A stretch of DNA of 56,459 nt from Brevibacillus sp. SYP-B805 (GTDB lineage: Bacteria > Bacillota > Bacilli > Brevibacillales > Brevibacillaceae), in contig NZ_JAALGD010000021.1 of assembly GCF_011059135.1 (NCBI RefSeq), positions 1 through 56,459 on the forward strand, given 5' to 3'. Of this stretch, positions 45,300-54,360 are shown piece by piece. The notes under the pieces were generated by a model. It was not told the origin of the DNA and did not search any database. It saw only the letters and a list, made by a program, of their open reading frames with translations. Each line of letters opens with the position of its first letter. Within the stretch, counting starts at the first letter, position 1. A program made the translations under genes and the position numbers.

Positions 45300-45416
45300 T
45301 GACATCGGGGGACTCAGCCGCGCTTGATGAGTCCCCCTTCGATTTTTCAGGACAACCACCGCCACGGCTGCGGCACGCCGGCAGAACGTGTCCAATCCGA
45401 AGACGAGGGGATGGAG

Positions 45417-48104
45417 ATGAAGCGGCAAAGACGGATTGATCTGGTCTTTCGCACGATCATGGACCAAAGGAACAAACAGGGGGTAACCGCCCATGAGCTG
45501 GCTGGACAGCTGGGGTTAAGCCGGGCCAACGTTTCCCACGATTTGAACCGGCTGTGGAAGGAAGGAAAAATCGGCAAAACAGCCGGCCGACCCGTCCGTT
45601 TTCACGCGCCGGAAGAGAGGAAGAACGGGGAATCGCCTGCAACCGTTCTCGACAAGCTGGGGCGTGAATTCCAAAGCTTGACGACCCCTATTGAACAGGC
45701 GAAAGCAGCCATCCTCTATCCGCCCAAAGGCATGCATACCCTGATCCTGGGGGAGACGGGGGTCGGGAAAACCGCGTTTGCCGGGCTGATGCACACCTAC
45801 GCGGTGGAAACCGGGAAAATGCGCCACGATGCGCCGTTTGTCACGTTCAACTGCGCGGATTATGCAAACAATCCGCAGCTATTGATCGGCCAGCTGTTCG
45901 GGGTGAAAAAAGGGGCTTATACCGGTGCGGATGCGGATCGCGTCGGCCTGATCGAGAAGGCGGAAGGAGGCATTCTTTTTCTCGATGAGGTTCACCGTCT
46001 GCCGGCCGAGGGGCAGGAAATGTTTTTCACCTTTATGGACAAGGGGACATACCGCAGGCTGGGGGAGACGGAGGAGAGGACGGCCCATGTGCTGATCATC
46101 TCCTCCACCACGGAAAATCCCGAGTCCGTCCTGCTGAAAACATTCCTGCGCCGCATCCCGATGATCATCAAGCTGCCGTCTCTGCGGGAACGGGGGCTGA
46201 AGGAACGGTTTCAGCTGATCGTGCAATTTTTCCGGGAAGAGTCGTACCGGCTGGGCAAAGAGATTCACGTGTCGGCCAACTCGATGCGTGCCCTGCTGGT
46301 CTATCCCTGTCCCAACAACATCGGCCAGCTGAAAACCGATATTCAGCTGGTGTGCGCCAAGGCATACGCCGATTACATCACCTGCAGCAAGGAACAGCTG
46401 GAGATTACCAGCAGGGAACTGCCCGCCCATGTCAAAGAAGGGCTGTTGAAAGCGAAAGAGCATCGGCTGACGCTGGAGGAGCTGGTGGGCAGCCATCAGC
46501 AATTTTTCGTCTTTCGGCCGGATCAGGAAAAATTCTTTTTTGAAAAAGAGAGCGTCCCCGACGGCAGCAGCTTGTACGAGGACATCGAAAAGCTGGTCAA
46601 GGAACTGCGGGCCCGCGGCGTGAGCGACGAAGAAGTGGAAATCGATATCGAAAACTATTTCTCCCGGTACATTCGCGGCGTGAACCGCCAGATGCGCAAA
46701 ACGAATCTGAGCAAGATAATAGACCCGCAGATCATGAAGCTGGTGGAGGAGATCATCGCCTTCGCCCAGGGCAAGCTGCAAAGGAGACTCAGTCCGAAGG
46801 TGTTCCACAGCCTCGCCCTGCATATCCAGACCTTGCTGGAGCGGGTCAGGCACGGCAAGCAGATCGTCAATCCCCATCTGAACAAGATGCGCGGCAAGTA
46901 TAAAACGGAATTCGGGCTGGCGCTGGAATGCGTCAGGATGATCGAAGAGGCGTTCCAGGTGGACCTGCCGATTGACGAAGCGGGGTTTCTCACCATGTTT
47001 TTCATCCTGGAAGATCTGGAAGCCGATGAAGAGACGGATACCGTCAGCGTGCTGGTCATCGCCCATGGCAATGGGACGGCCACGGCGATGGTGGAGGTGA
47101 CCAATCGCCTGCTGGATGTCCATTATGCGCAGGCGATCGATCTGCCGCTGGAGATGGAGCCGCAGGAAGCGCTGGAGAAGGCAAAAGAAGTGGCCGGAAG
47201 AGCGAGCCGCAAAGCCGGGATGATCCTGCTTGTCGACATGGGGTCGCTGCTCACGTTTGGGGAACTGATCGAAAAAGAGCTGGGCGTTCCGGTGAAAGTG
47301 GTTCCGCTGGTCAGCACCCTGCATGTGATCGAAGCGACGCGGAAAGCGATGCTCGGCCATTCGCTGGATGAAATCTACCGGGATGTCCGCCTCGTCTCCA
47401 CCTTCGACAGCACGGAAACAACAAGCAGGCAGGCGAACAGACAGACCGACAAGGCGGTTATTCTGACCGCCTGCATGACGGGGGAAGGGAGCGCGCTTGC
47501 GCTCAAAAACATGCTGCAGCACCATCTCCGCTACGACGAAGCGCTCTGCGAGATCGTTCCGCTGAACATCGTCGGCCGGGAGGAGCTGAAGGAGCGGATT
47601 CAAAAGTGGAAAAAGGAACGCAACGTTCTTTGCGTGGTCTCCAGCTTTCCCATCGACCGCGACATTCCCACCTTCTCTATCGAAGAGGTGCTGAATCTGC
47701 AGGCGCTTCCGGAGATTCAGAAGAAGATCGACATCGCGGAAACCTACCATCGCATGGGCGAAGTGCTAGACGGCCATCTGCAGCGGGTGAGCGGGGTGGA
47801 GCTGCTGGCAGACGTGCGGTCCATCCTTGCCCACCTGCAGCGGATCTTGAACCTGCCTATTCCCGATGAAGATCTGATCGGCATCTCGCTTCATCTCTGC
47901 TGTATGGTTGACCGGTTGTTGGGCGGGGAGATTCGAGTCGCGCATCCCAACAGTACGGAACGGCTGGCGGCCAATCCGCAATTGGCGCGGCAGATCAAGC
48001 TTGGCCTGCAGCCGCTGGAGCAGAAATACGGCATCGAGGTTACGCCGGATGAAATCTGTTTTTTGATGAATTTTTTTGAAGAAAACAAAACACTTCTGGC
48101 ATAG
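45417..48104 (+). CDS. LevR/ManR-type sigma-54 activator with PRD and PTS domains
   Basis: 895 residues. Order: winged helix-turn-helix (about 10-75), AAA+ domain with GETGVGKT (112-119), the sigma-54 contact loop GAYTGA (about 167) and DEVHRLPAEGQ; PRD1 (about 440-540); an EIIA-Man-like domain with an AHGNGT histidine (about 549); an EIIB-Gat-like domain with an ACMTGEG cysteine (about 685); PRD2 (about 775-880). Phosphorylation by HPr and by the cognate EIIB would set its activity. The sigma-54 promoter 130 bases downstream is the evident target. ATG 45417 follows GAGGGG. Confidence 0.9.
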   Translation: MKRQRRIDLVFRTIMDQRNKQGVTAHELAGQLGLSRANVSHDLNRLWKEGKIGKTAGRPVRFHAPEERKNGESPATVLDKLGREFQSLTTPIEQAKAAILYPPKGMHTLILGETGVGKTAFAGLMHTYAVETGKMRHDAPFVTFNCADYANNPQLLIGQLFGVKKGAYTGADADRVGLIEKAEGGILFLDEVHRLPAEGQEMFFTFMDKGTYRRLGETEERTAHVLIISSTTENPESVLLKTFLRRIPMIIKLPSLRERGLKERFQLIVQFFREESYRLGKEIHVSANSMRALLVYPCPNNIGQLKTDIQLVCAKAYADYITCSKEQLEITSRELPAHVKEGLLKAKEHRLTLEELVGSHQQFFVFRPDQEKFFFEKESVPDGSSLYEDIEKLVKELRARGVSDEEVEIDIENYFSRYIRGVNRQMRKTNLSKIIDPQIMKLVEEIIAFAQGKLQRRLSPKVFHSLALHIQTLLERVRHGKQIVNPHLNKMRGKYKTEFGLALECVRMIEEAFQVDLPIDEAGFLTMFFILEDLEADEETDTVSVLVIAHGNGTATAMVEVTNRLLDVHYAQAIDLPLEMEPQEALEKAKEVAGRASRKAGMILLVDMGSLLTFGELIEKELGVPVKVVPLVSTLHVIEATRKAMLGHSLDEIYRDVRLVSTFDSTETTSRQANRQTDKAVILTACMTGEGSALALKNMLQHHLRYDEALCEIVPLNIVGREELKERIQKWKKERNVLCVVSSFPIDRDIPTFSIEEVLNLQALPEIQKKIDIAETYHRMGEVLDGHLQRVSGVELLADVRSILAHLQRILNLPIPDEDLIGISLHLCCMVDRLLGGEIRVAHPNSTERLAANPQLARQIKLGLQPLEQKYGIEVTPDEICFLMNFFEENKTLLA

Positions 48105-48116
48105 TGTTTTGTTTTT
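48086..48116 (+). terminator. Intrinsic terminator of levR-like gene
   Basis: CAAAACACT/AGTGTTTTG stem containing the stop codon, then five T. Confidence 0.8.
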
Positions 48117-48187
48117 CCTGTTTTTTCCGTCCCCCCCCAAAAACAGTGAGAATCAAAAGAAAACACTCGCTCGTCAGGCGCTGAAAA

Positions 48188-48201
48188 TGTAAGCGCATTC
48201 A
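48188..48201 (+). promoter_or_regulatory. cre site (CcpA)
   Basis: TGTAAGCGCATTCA fits the catabolite-responsive consensus TGWNANCGNTNWCA with one mismatch. It lies 14 bases before the sigma-54 promoter, as expected for glucose repression of a PTS operon. Confidence 0.6.
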
Positions 48202-48214
48202 GAGGCGGGGTGTT

Positions 48215-48232
48215 TTGGCACGAAGCATGCTT
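48215..48232 (+). promoter_or_regulatory. Sigma-54 (-24/-12) promoter of chitobiose operon
   Basis: TTGGCACG and TGCTT with GG and GC separated by 10 bases, the invariant spacing of sigma-54 promoters; one mismatch in the -12 box. It is directly downstream of the sigma-54 activator gene and upstream of the EIIB gene. Confidence 0.85.
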
Positions 48233-48261
48233 GAAGAACAGGGAAGGAAGGAGGTGTGCGC

Positions 48262-48564
48262 ATGAAAATCTTGTTGTGCTGCGCGGCCGGGATGTCTACC
48301 AGCCTGCTGGTGACCAAAATGGAGAAAGCCGCCCAGGAACGCGGCCTGGAAGCGAAGATCTGGGCGGTGTCGGTTGATGAGGTGAGCAGGCATCTGGATG
48401 AGGCTGACGTCCTGCTGGTGGGCCCTCAAGTGCGTTACAAGCTGCCGCAGTTTCGGCAGGAGGCGGCAGCCAAGGGAATTCCTTGCGAGCTGATCAGTCC
48501 CACCGATTACGGCATGGTGAACGGGGCAAAGGTTCTTGAACAGGCTTTGTCCATGATGAAATAA
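48262..48564 (+). CDS. PTS cellobiose/chitobiose-type EIIB
   Basis: Cytoplasmic phosphocarrier of 100 residues. The active cysteine is C7 in [11 protein letters not shown], the P-loop of the Lac family EIIB. It passes phosphate from EIIA to the sugar moving through EIIC. ATG 48262 follows GAAGGAGGTG. First gene of the sigma-54 operon. It may also phosphorylate the LevR-like activator to switch it off when no sugar is present. Confidence 0.9.
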   Translation: MKILLCCAAGMSTSLLVTKMEKAAQERGLEAKIWAVSVDEVSRHLDEADVLLVGPQVRYKLPQFRQEAAAKGIPCELISPTDYGMVNGAKVLEQALSMMK

Positions 48565-48591
48565 CAGGGAAAAAGAATGGGGGGAAGAGGT

Positions 48592-49920
48592 GTGAACGCA
48601 TTTATTTCGTTTCTTGAAAACCGGTTTATGCCCGTAGCCGGCAGAATTGCGGAGCAAAAGCATCTGCAGGCTGTGCGGGACGGCATCATTCTGGCGCTGC
48701 CGCTCTTGATTATCGGCTCCTTGTTTCTGATTCTCGGGTTTCTCCCGATTCCCGGCTACAATGAGTTCATGGCGGGGGTGTTCGGCGAGAAATGGCTGTC
48801 CAAGCTGCTCTATCCGGTTAACGCCACGTTTGACATCATGGCTATCATCGTCAGCTTCGGCGTCGCCTACCGCCTTGCCGAGAAGTACAAGGTGGATCCG
48901 CTGGCTTCCGGAGCCATTTCGCTCGCTGCGTTTCTGCTGGCCACCCCGTATGTGGTGAAGTTTACGCCAGAGGGGGCGACGGAGGCTGTTGATGTGGGCG
49001 GCGCGATTCCGGTCGCGCTGATGGGCAGTCAAGGCCTGTTCGTGGCGATGATTCTGGCGCTTCTTTCTACCGAAATTTACCGCAAGATTATCCAAAAGAA
49101 TATTGTCATCAAACTGCCGGACGGCGTGCCTCCGTCCGTAGCGAGATCGTTTGTCGCCCTGATCCCGGCCTTCTTCGTCATCCTGACGGTGTGGCTGATC
49201 CGGATGATCATTGAGGTGACACCTTTTGAAAGCGTTCACAACATTGTCTCCAAGATACTGGCCTCTCCGCTCAATGCCCTGGGCGGTACGCTGATCGGCG
49301 CCATCGTGGCCGTGATCCTCGTCCATCTCCTCTGGTCGGCAGGCATTCACGGGGCCGCGATCGTCGGCGGCGTGATGGGGCCGATCTGGCTCTCCCTGAT
49401 GGACCAGAACCGGATCGCGTTCCAGGCTGGCCAGGAACCGCCCAACGTGATCACGCAGCAGTTCTTTGATCTGTGGATCTATGCAGGCGGCTCCGGGGCA
49501 ACGCTGGCGATGGTGATCCTGATGCTGACCATTGCCAAAAGCGAACAGATGAAAAGCATCGGACGCGTCTCCATCGCGCCCGGCCTGTTCAATATCAACG
49601 AACCGGTTACGTTCGGGATGCCGGTTGTCATGAACCCGATCCTGATTATCCCGTTCATTCTGGCGCCGGTTGTTCTCGTGATCGTCACCTATCTGGCGAT
49701 GGCGAGCGGCTTGGTTGCCAAGCCAAGCGGGATCGCGGTTCCCTGGACAACGCCTCCGATAATCAGCGGCTATCTGGCGACAGGCGGGAAAATTTCCGGC
49801 AGCATCCTGCAGCTGATCAACTTCTTTATCTCCATGGCGATTTACTATCCGTTCTTCCGGATGTGGGATCAACAAAAATTCGCGGAGGAGAAAGGCGATT
49901 CCGCATCCCTTTCAGCTTGA
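48592..49920 (+). CDS. PTS cellobiose/chitobiose-type EIIC permease
   Basis: Membrane sugar channel of 442 residues with about ten hydrophobic helices. The N-terminus (NRFMPVAGRIAEQKHLQAVRD) and the INEPVTFGMPVVMNP loop, which contains the conserved Glu of the sugar site, identify the Lac-family EIIC. GTG 48592 gives the family N-terminus; ATG 48577 is an in-frame alternative. Imports a beta-linked disaccharide and releases the 6-phosphate inside. Confidence 0.88.
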   Translation: MNAFISFLENRFMPVAGRIAEQKHLQAVRDGIILALPLLIIGSLFLILGFLPIPGYNEFMAGVFGEKWLSKLLYPVNATFDIMAIIVSFGVAYRLAEKYKVDPLASGAISLAAFLLATPYVVKFTPEGATEAVDVGGAIPVALMGSQGLFVAMILALLSTEIYRKIIQKNIVIKLPDGVPPSVARSFVALIPAFFVILTVWLIRMIIEVTPFESVHNIVSKILASPLNALGGTLIGAIVAVILVHLLWSAGIHGAAIVGGVMGPIWLSLMDQNRIAFQAGQEPPNVITQQFFDLWIYAGGSGATLAMVILMLTIAKSEQMKSIGRVSIAPGLFNINEPVTFGMPVVMNPILIIPFILAPVVLVIVTYLAMASGLVAKPSGIAVPWTTPPIISGYLATGGKISGSILQLINFFISMAIYYPFFRMWDQQKFAEEKGDSASLSA

Positions 49921-49939
49921 CGCACGAAAGGAGCAGAGC

Positions 49940-50683
49940 ATGAAGCTGATTGTCAACGCCGACGACTTCGGCTACTCCCGGGGCGTCAATCTGGGGGTGA
50001 TCGACGCATACCGGCATGGGATTCTCACATCGGCTACGGCGATGGTCAATATGCCCGGGTTTGCCCATGCCGTGGAATTGGCCGGCCAACATCCGGGGCT
50101 CGGTGTCGGCATTCACCTCGTCCTGACATGCGGGGTCCCGGTTCTGTCCGATGTGCCGTCCCTGGTGGATGAACAGGGGCGGTTTCACAAGCTGCGGGAG
50201 ATTTTTCAATACGCGACGGCAGCCGATATCGAAAGGGAATTCGCCGCCCAGATCGAGCGGTTTCTGGCTGCCGGACTGCAACCGACCCATCTGGACAGCC
50301 ATCATCACGTGCACGCACACGAGCTGGTCCGGCCGGTTGTGCTGCGTCTCGCGGAGCGCTACCGCCTGCCGGTCAGGCGCTTCACCGCATCTTCGGAAGA
50401 GGAGGACGCCTATCGGGCGGTGCGGACAACCGATGCGTTCTTTTGGGATTTCTACGGGGAAGGAGCCACGGTGGAAACGATGGAACGGCTGCTGCAGCAG
50501 GGTATGGCCTATGAGACGGTTGAGATCATGTGCCATCCGGCTTATGTGGATGAGCCGCTTCTTGCCGGCAGTTCGTATGCGCTGCCCCGGGCGAGGGAGC
50601 TGGCCATCTTGACGGATGAGCGCGTCAAACGGGCAGCGGCGCAAGCCCGGATTGAACGGATCACGTACAAAGAGATATCGTAA
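49940..50683 (+). CDS. ChbG/YdjC-family chitooligosaccharide deacetylase
   Basis: Removes one acetyl group from diacetylchitobiose (6-phosphate), a step needed before hydrolysis in the Chb pathway. The 247 residues begin KLIVNADDFGYS (metal Asp pair), with GIHLVLT and the metal histidines in HLDSHHHVHAH (about 113-123), and CHPAYVD near the end. Its presence is the best evidence that the operon uses chitobiose and not cellobiose. Confidence 0.87.
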   Translation: MKLIVNADDFGYSRGVNLGVIDAYRHGILTSATAMVNMPGFAHAVELAGQHPGLGVGIHLVLTCGVPVLSDVPSLVDEQGRFHKLREIFQYATAADIEREFAAQIERFLAAGLQPTHLDSHHHVHAHELVRPVVLRLAERYRLPVRRFTASSEEEDAYRAVRTTDAFFWDFYGEGATVETMERLLQQGMAYETVEIMCHPAYVDEPLLAGSSYALPRARELAILTDERVKRAAAQARIERITYKEIS

Positions 50684-50710
50684 TTTATTTGGATAGGTGG
50701 GAAGAACAAG

Positions 50711-51037
50711 ATGGAATATGCAGAATCCGTGTTCCAGATCATCCTGTATGGCGGCAATGCCAGAAGCTCCGCCATAGAAGCGATCCGGTTCGCCAAGCAA
50801 GGGAATTTCACGGCTGCCCGCGAAGCGCTGGACCAGGCGGCCAAGGATTTTCAGCAGGCCCATCAGATTCAGACTTCCCTGATTCAGCGGGAAGCGTCCG
50901 GCGAAAAGACAGAGGCCACCCTGCTGATGATCCATGCCCAGGATCATCTGATGAACGCCATCACCGTCCGCGATCTGGCTGTTGAATTCGTCGAGCTGTA
51001 TGAAACCATCTTCCGACAAGGAGGCGTGAGAGGATGA
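50711..51037 (+). CDS. PTS Lac-family EIIA
   Basis: Phosphocarrier of 108 residues, all-helical, accepting phosphate from HPr. The conserved MIHAQDHLM near 74-81 contains the active-site His region, and [12 protein letters not shown] at the start is typical. It starts after GTGGGAAGAACAAG and its 3' end overlaps the glycosidase start by 4 bases. Confidence 0.9.
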   Translation: MEYAESVFQIILYGGNARSSAIEAIRFAKQGNFTAAREALDQAAKDFQQAHQIQTSLIQREASGEKTEATLLMIHAQDHLMNAITVRDLAVEFVELYETIFRQGGVRG

Positions 51038-52359
51038 GCGGATTGAAGATCGCCACGATAGGGGGCGGCTCCAGCTATACGCCGGAGCTGGTCGAAGGGT
51101 TTATCAGGCGGTATGAGGAACTGCCGGTCAGAGAGCTCTGGCTGGTCGATATTCCGGCCGGCAGGGAGAAGCTGGAGATCGTCGGCGCCCTGGCCAAACG
51201 GATGGTGGAAAAAGCGGGGGTGCCGATCGAGATCCATCTGACGCTGGATCGGCGCGCCGCCTTGGCCGGTGCCGACTTCGTCACGACCCAGTTTCGTGTC
51301 GGGGGCCTTGAGGCGCGGGCCAAGGATGAACGAATCCCGTTGAAATACGGCGTCATCGGACAGGAGACCAATGGACCGGGCGGCTTGTTCAAAGGCTTGC
51401 GGACGATCCCGGTCATCCTGGAGATTTGCAGGGAGATGGAGGAGCTCTGCCCGGACGCGTGGCTGGTCAATTTCACCAATCCGGCCGGCATGGTGACGGA
51501 GGCGGTGCTGCGCTACAGCAGCATCCGCAAGGTGGTGGGGCTCTGCAATGTGCCGATCGGCATGCGCATGGGCGTAGCCAAGATGCTGGGCGTTGAGCCG
51601 GACCGCGTCGCCATCGATTTTGCGGGACTCAACCATATGGTGTATGGTCTCGATGTCTATCTGGACGGCAAACGCATCACGCAGGAATTGATCGACCGCC
51701 TGTGCAGCGAGGAAGAATCCGGGATCACCATGCGCAATATCGTCGACATGGGCTGGGAGAAAGATTTCCTGAAGGCGCTGGGCGTGCTGCCGTGTCCGTA
51801 TCACCGGTATTATTATCAGACGCGCACCATGCTGGAGCATGAACTGGAAGCGGCCAGGACGGAAGGCACGCGGGCGGAAGTGGTGCAAAAGGTGGAGGCG
51901 GAGCTGTTTGACATGTACAAAGATCCCAATCTGGCGATCAAGCCGCCGCAGCTGGAGAAGCGCGGGGGGGCCTATTACAGCGACGCCGCCTGCAGCCTCA
52001 TCGCCTCCATCTACAATGACAAACGGGATATCCAGCCGGTGAATACCCGCAATAACGGTGCGATTGCCAGCATTCCGGACGAATCGGCGGTTGAGATCAA
52101 CTGCGTCATCACCAAAGACGGCCCCAAACCGATCGCCATCGGGGATCTGCCCGTCGCGGTACGCGGGCTGGTGCAGCAGATCAAGTCTTTTGAACGGGTA
52201 GCGGCGGAGGCGGCCGTAACGGGCGATTACCGAACGGCCGTGCTGGCGATGACCATCAATCCGCTGGTGACTTCCGATACCATCGCCAAACAGATCGTCG
52301 ATGAGATGATGGAAGCCCACAGGGAGCATCTGCCGCAATTTTTCCGGACCGTGTCATGA
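51034..52359 (+). CDS. GH4 6-phospho-beta-glycosidase (ChbF/LicH-type)
   Basis: NAD- and divalent-metal-dependent glycosidase that splits the imported phosphorylated disaccharide. The 441 residues have the Rossmann loop [11 protein letters not shown] (about 9-19), [12 protein letters not shown], the metal cysteine in GLCNVP and the metal His in GLNHM. Within this operon the likely substrate is monodeacetylated chitobiose 6-phosphate. ATGA overlaps at both ends. Confidence 0.9.
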   Translation: MSGLKIATIGGGSSYTPELVEGFIRRYEELPVRELWLVDIPAGREKLEIVGALAKRMVEKAGVPIEIHLTLDRRAALAGADFVTTQFRVGGLEARAKDERIPLKYGVIGQETNGPGGLFKGLRTIPVILEICREMEELCPDAWLVNFTNPAGMVTEAVLRYSSIRKVVGLCNVPIGMRMGVAKMLGVEPDRVAIDFAGLNHMVYGLDVYLDGKRITQELIDRLCSEEESGITMRNIVDMGWEKDFLKALGVLPCPYHRYYYQTRTMLEHELEAARTEGTRAEVVQKVEAELFDMYKDPNLAIKPPQLEKRGGAYYSDAACSLIASIYNDKRDIQPVNTRNNGAIASIPDESAVEINCVITKDGPKPIAIGDLPVAVRGLVQQIKSFERVAAEAAVTGDYRTAVLAMTINPLVTSDTIAKQIVDEMMEAHREHLPQFFRTVS

Positions 52360-52502
52360 AATCGTTCGGCATCACCAACCGTCCGATCCGGTGGCGTGAT
52401 TCTTCCCCTCCGGCACAGGTGGGCATCTCTCCTGCACGCGGCGTATCGCTTCGCGCACATGAGGAGACGGGACAAAATGACAGCGACCGGAACCAACGAT
52501 AA
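52356..52502 (+). CDS. Possible 48-aa peptide coupled to GH4 gene
   Basis: An ATG overlapping the GH4 stop (ATGA) opens 48 codons rich in Arg, Ser, Pro and Gln. There is no ribosome binding site of its own, so it would depend on coupled translation. No similarity recognised. The rest of the gap to the HPr gene (52503-52575) holds only the HPr ribosome binding site. Confidence 0.25.
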   Translation: MKSFGITNRPIRWRDSSPPAQVGISPARGVSLRAHEETGQNDSDRNQR

Positions 52503-52575
52503 AGACGGCGGCGGCCATGTAATCCGGCAGGTTATCCTAAAGCAGTAACAATCTCACACGGAAGGAGGGGCGCAG

Positions 52576-52836
52576 ATGCCTTCCAGACAAGTGGCGGTAG
52601 CTCACGATCATGGACTGCACGCGCGGCCGGCCGCCCTGTTCGTCAATCTGGCGAAGCAGTTCGCATCCTCCATTGAACTGCGCAAGGGCGAAAAGAGCGC
52701 GGACGGCAAAAGCATTCTCGGCGTGATGGCGCTGGCCGTGAAGCAGCATGAGGAAATCGAAGTGATCGCCAACGGACCTGACGAGCAGGAAGCCCTGGAA
52801 AGATTGACGGAGCTGTTGATGAGCAAGGCGGATTGA
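52576..52836 (+). CDS. HPr-family phosphocarrier, PTS-operon copy
   Basis: 86 residues. The active His15 (DHGLHARPA) and the regulatory Ser46 (GKSILGVMAL) are both at their canonical positions, so it can serve both PEP-dependent transfer and HPr-kinase signalling. No ptsI follows, so this is a second HPr dedicated to or co-induced with the chitobiose operon; the general ptsHI is presumably elsewhere. Start follows GGAAGGAGGGG. Confidence 0.88.
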   Translation: MPSRQVAVAHDHGLHARPAALFVNLAKQFASSIELRKGEKSADGKSILGVMALAVKQHEEIEVIANGPDEQEALERLTELLMSKAD

Positions 52837-52861
52837 CCATGGCGGGAAGACTTTCTATAAT
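52833..52861 (+). promoter_or_regulatory. Promoter of T-box-like leader
   Basis: TTGACC at 52833-52838 (overlapping the HPr stop), 17 bases, perfect TATAAT at 52856-52861. The transcript would begin near 52868. Confidence 0.7.
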
Positions 52862-52867
52862 CGTTGG

Positions 52868-53012
52868 TAAGAAGCGACGGTGCGGCACCGCTGCGCTCGA
52901 AGGAAGAGGTTTTTGAAAAAAACAGAAGCGGTTGGGTGGTACCGTGACGCAATCGCCTCAGCAAGCAGGCAGCCGTCCGGATGGATGGCGAGCCTCTTGA
53001 CAGAGGCGTTTT
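52868..53012 (+). ncRNA. T-box-like leader with compressed Stem I
   Basis: TGGGTGGTACCGTG at 52933-52946 matches 12 of 14 positions of the T-box sequence AGGGTGGNACCGCG, including TGGT, which would pair with an ACCA tRNA end. It is preceded by GAAGCGG and a Stem III-like hairpin (GGTTTTT...AAAAAC, 52908-52922). Only about 40 bases remain upstream, holding one hairpin (52874-52896) in place of the usual long Stem I, so the codon-reading loop cannot be named. A terminator hairpin, GCCTCT-TGAC-AGAGGC plus GTTTTC, closes the leader at 52992-53012. Confidence 0.72.
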
Positions 53013-53069
53013 CATTTGGCGACCATCGTTGGAACCGATCTGGAAATGAGGAAGGAGTGGGCATGCGCC

Positions 53070-53699
53070 ATGATCATCGACATTTTTCAGGATACCGTCT
53101 GTCCATGGTGCCGGATTGGCAAAAAGCATTTGCTCGACGCCATTCGTGCGTGGGAGGGAGATACGATTCAAGTTCGATACCGGACTTTTTTCCTTGATCC
53201 GAGCATCCCGAAGGAAGGGCTGCCGTTTCGGGAAGCGATGGCCGCTCTCAAAGGACCGCAGGCAGTGGATCAGCTGCTCCGGCATGTGACCGAAGCGGGA
53301 AAAGCGTCCGGAGTCACGTTTCATTTCGACAAGGTTCGCTATCGTCCCAATACGTACGCTTCCCATACGCTGCTGAAGCTGGCCCCGGAAGGGAAAGCGG
53401 CCGAACTGGTGGAAGCGGTCTTTCAGGCGTACTTTGAAGAGGGGCGCGACATCGGCAATCTGGACGTGCTGGTGGACATCGGGGCGCAATGCGGTCTGGA
53501 TGCCGAAGCGGTAAGGGAAGCCATTGAATCGGACCGGATGAAGGATGAGATTGCGGCCGATCTGGCCTTGGCGCGGGAACTGCAGATTACGGGCGTCCCA
53601 TTCTTCGTCATCGACAACAAGCTGGCGCTTTCCGGCGCCCATCCGGTGGAGAATTTCCTGCGCGCATTCCGGCGGGTGGCCGAGGAAGCGTCATCGTGA
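53070..53699 (+). CDS. DsbA-family (FrnE-type) thiol oxidoreductase
   Basis: 209 residues, no signal peptide, so cytosolic. The thioredoxin-fold half carries CPWC (C11, C14) and the cis-proline in ITGVPFFVIDN; between them is a helical insertion, as in FrnE/2-hydroxychromene isomerase-like proteins. It probably reduces or isomerises disulfides, perhaps in oxidative stress. ATG 53070 fits the family N-terminus; GGAAGGAG lies 13 bases upstream, which is rather far, and an in-frame ATG at 53046 is possible. Expression would be governed by the T-box-like leader. Confidence 0.82.
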   Translation: MIIDIFQDTVCPWCRIGKKHLLDAIRAWEGDTIQVRYRTFFLDPSIPKEGLPFREAMAALKGPQAVDQLLRHVTEAGKASGVTFHFDKVRYRPNTYASHTLLKLAPEGKAAELVEAVFQAYFEEGRDIGNLDVLVDIGAQCGLDAEAVREAIESDRMKDEIAADLALARELQITGVPFFVIDNKLALSGAHPVENFLRAFRRVAEEASS

Positions 53700-53706
53700 T
53701 ACGGGG

Positions 53707-54243
53707 TTATGCTACTCTTTTTCCAATCTCATGCGCAAGCAACACGACCGGGAGAATAAACAAGAGAAAAGGCAGGCTGACAAAAATCGTCTGCCAGGTG
53801 ATGACCTGCCTGTTGAACAAGGCGTGAAACAATACGATGCTGTAAGGCAGGATAATCACGATTGACGTGATGACACCAGGCGTGATGGAACGAAAAAAGA
53901 GAGATTGTCCGATATGCGTGAAAGCATGAAGAAAGAAAACCAGGATGCAAACGGTAAAGAAATGGATGTTGCCAAGCGGTCCATGATGAAGAAATTGACT
54001 GGCCATATATGTCGAAGCGCTGACAAACAGAAAAATCACCAATACCGCAACGGAAAATTGGGCGGTTGACATGGAGAATTGCTTCACAACGCCAGCGGCG
54101 ATTTTTCTTGGCAATTTTTCATACAGGACTGCTTGGTGCTTGTTGATCCACTTTTCCACCATGATGATTTCTTCCAAATCATGAAGCATGAACATGATCG
54201 GAAAAAGCCAGATCAGCGTTTGAACATCGAGCCAACGTTCCAA
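53707..54243 (-). CDS. HXXEE-family membrane protein
   Basis: 178 residues with about five hydrophobic helices. The family motif HDLEE (H21, E24, E25) lies at the end of the first helix, followed by VEKWI. HXXEE proteins are of unknown function; the motif suggests a metal site in the membrane. Start is TTG at 54243 behind GGGAGGG. It converges on the DsbA-like gene with only 7 bases between the stops. Confidence 0.75.
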   Translation of the reverse strand: MERWLDVQTLIWLFPIMFMLHDLEEIIMVEKWINKHQAVLYEKLPRKIAAGVVKQFSMSTAQFSVAVLVIFLFVSASTYMASQFLHHGPLGNIHFFTVCILVFFLHAFTHIGQSLFFRSITPGVITSIVIILPYSIVLFHALFNRQVITWQTIFVSLPFLLFILPVVLLAHEIGKRVA

Positions 54244-54360
54244 AGATTTTCCCTCCCGCTCCGTCTTTGTCCGGCAGGTTTACTTGACACCGGAATGTTC
54301 AGAATAATAAGCTAAAAACATCTTTTGTCAAGGGTGAACGGAGAGGGGAAGGAAGACAAG

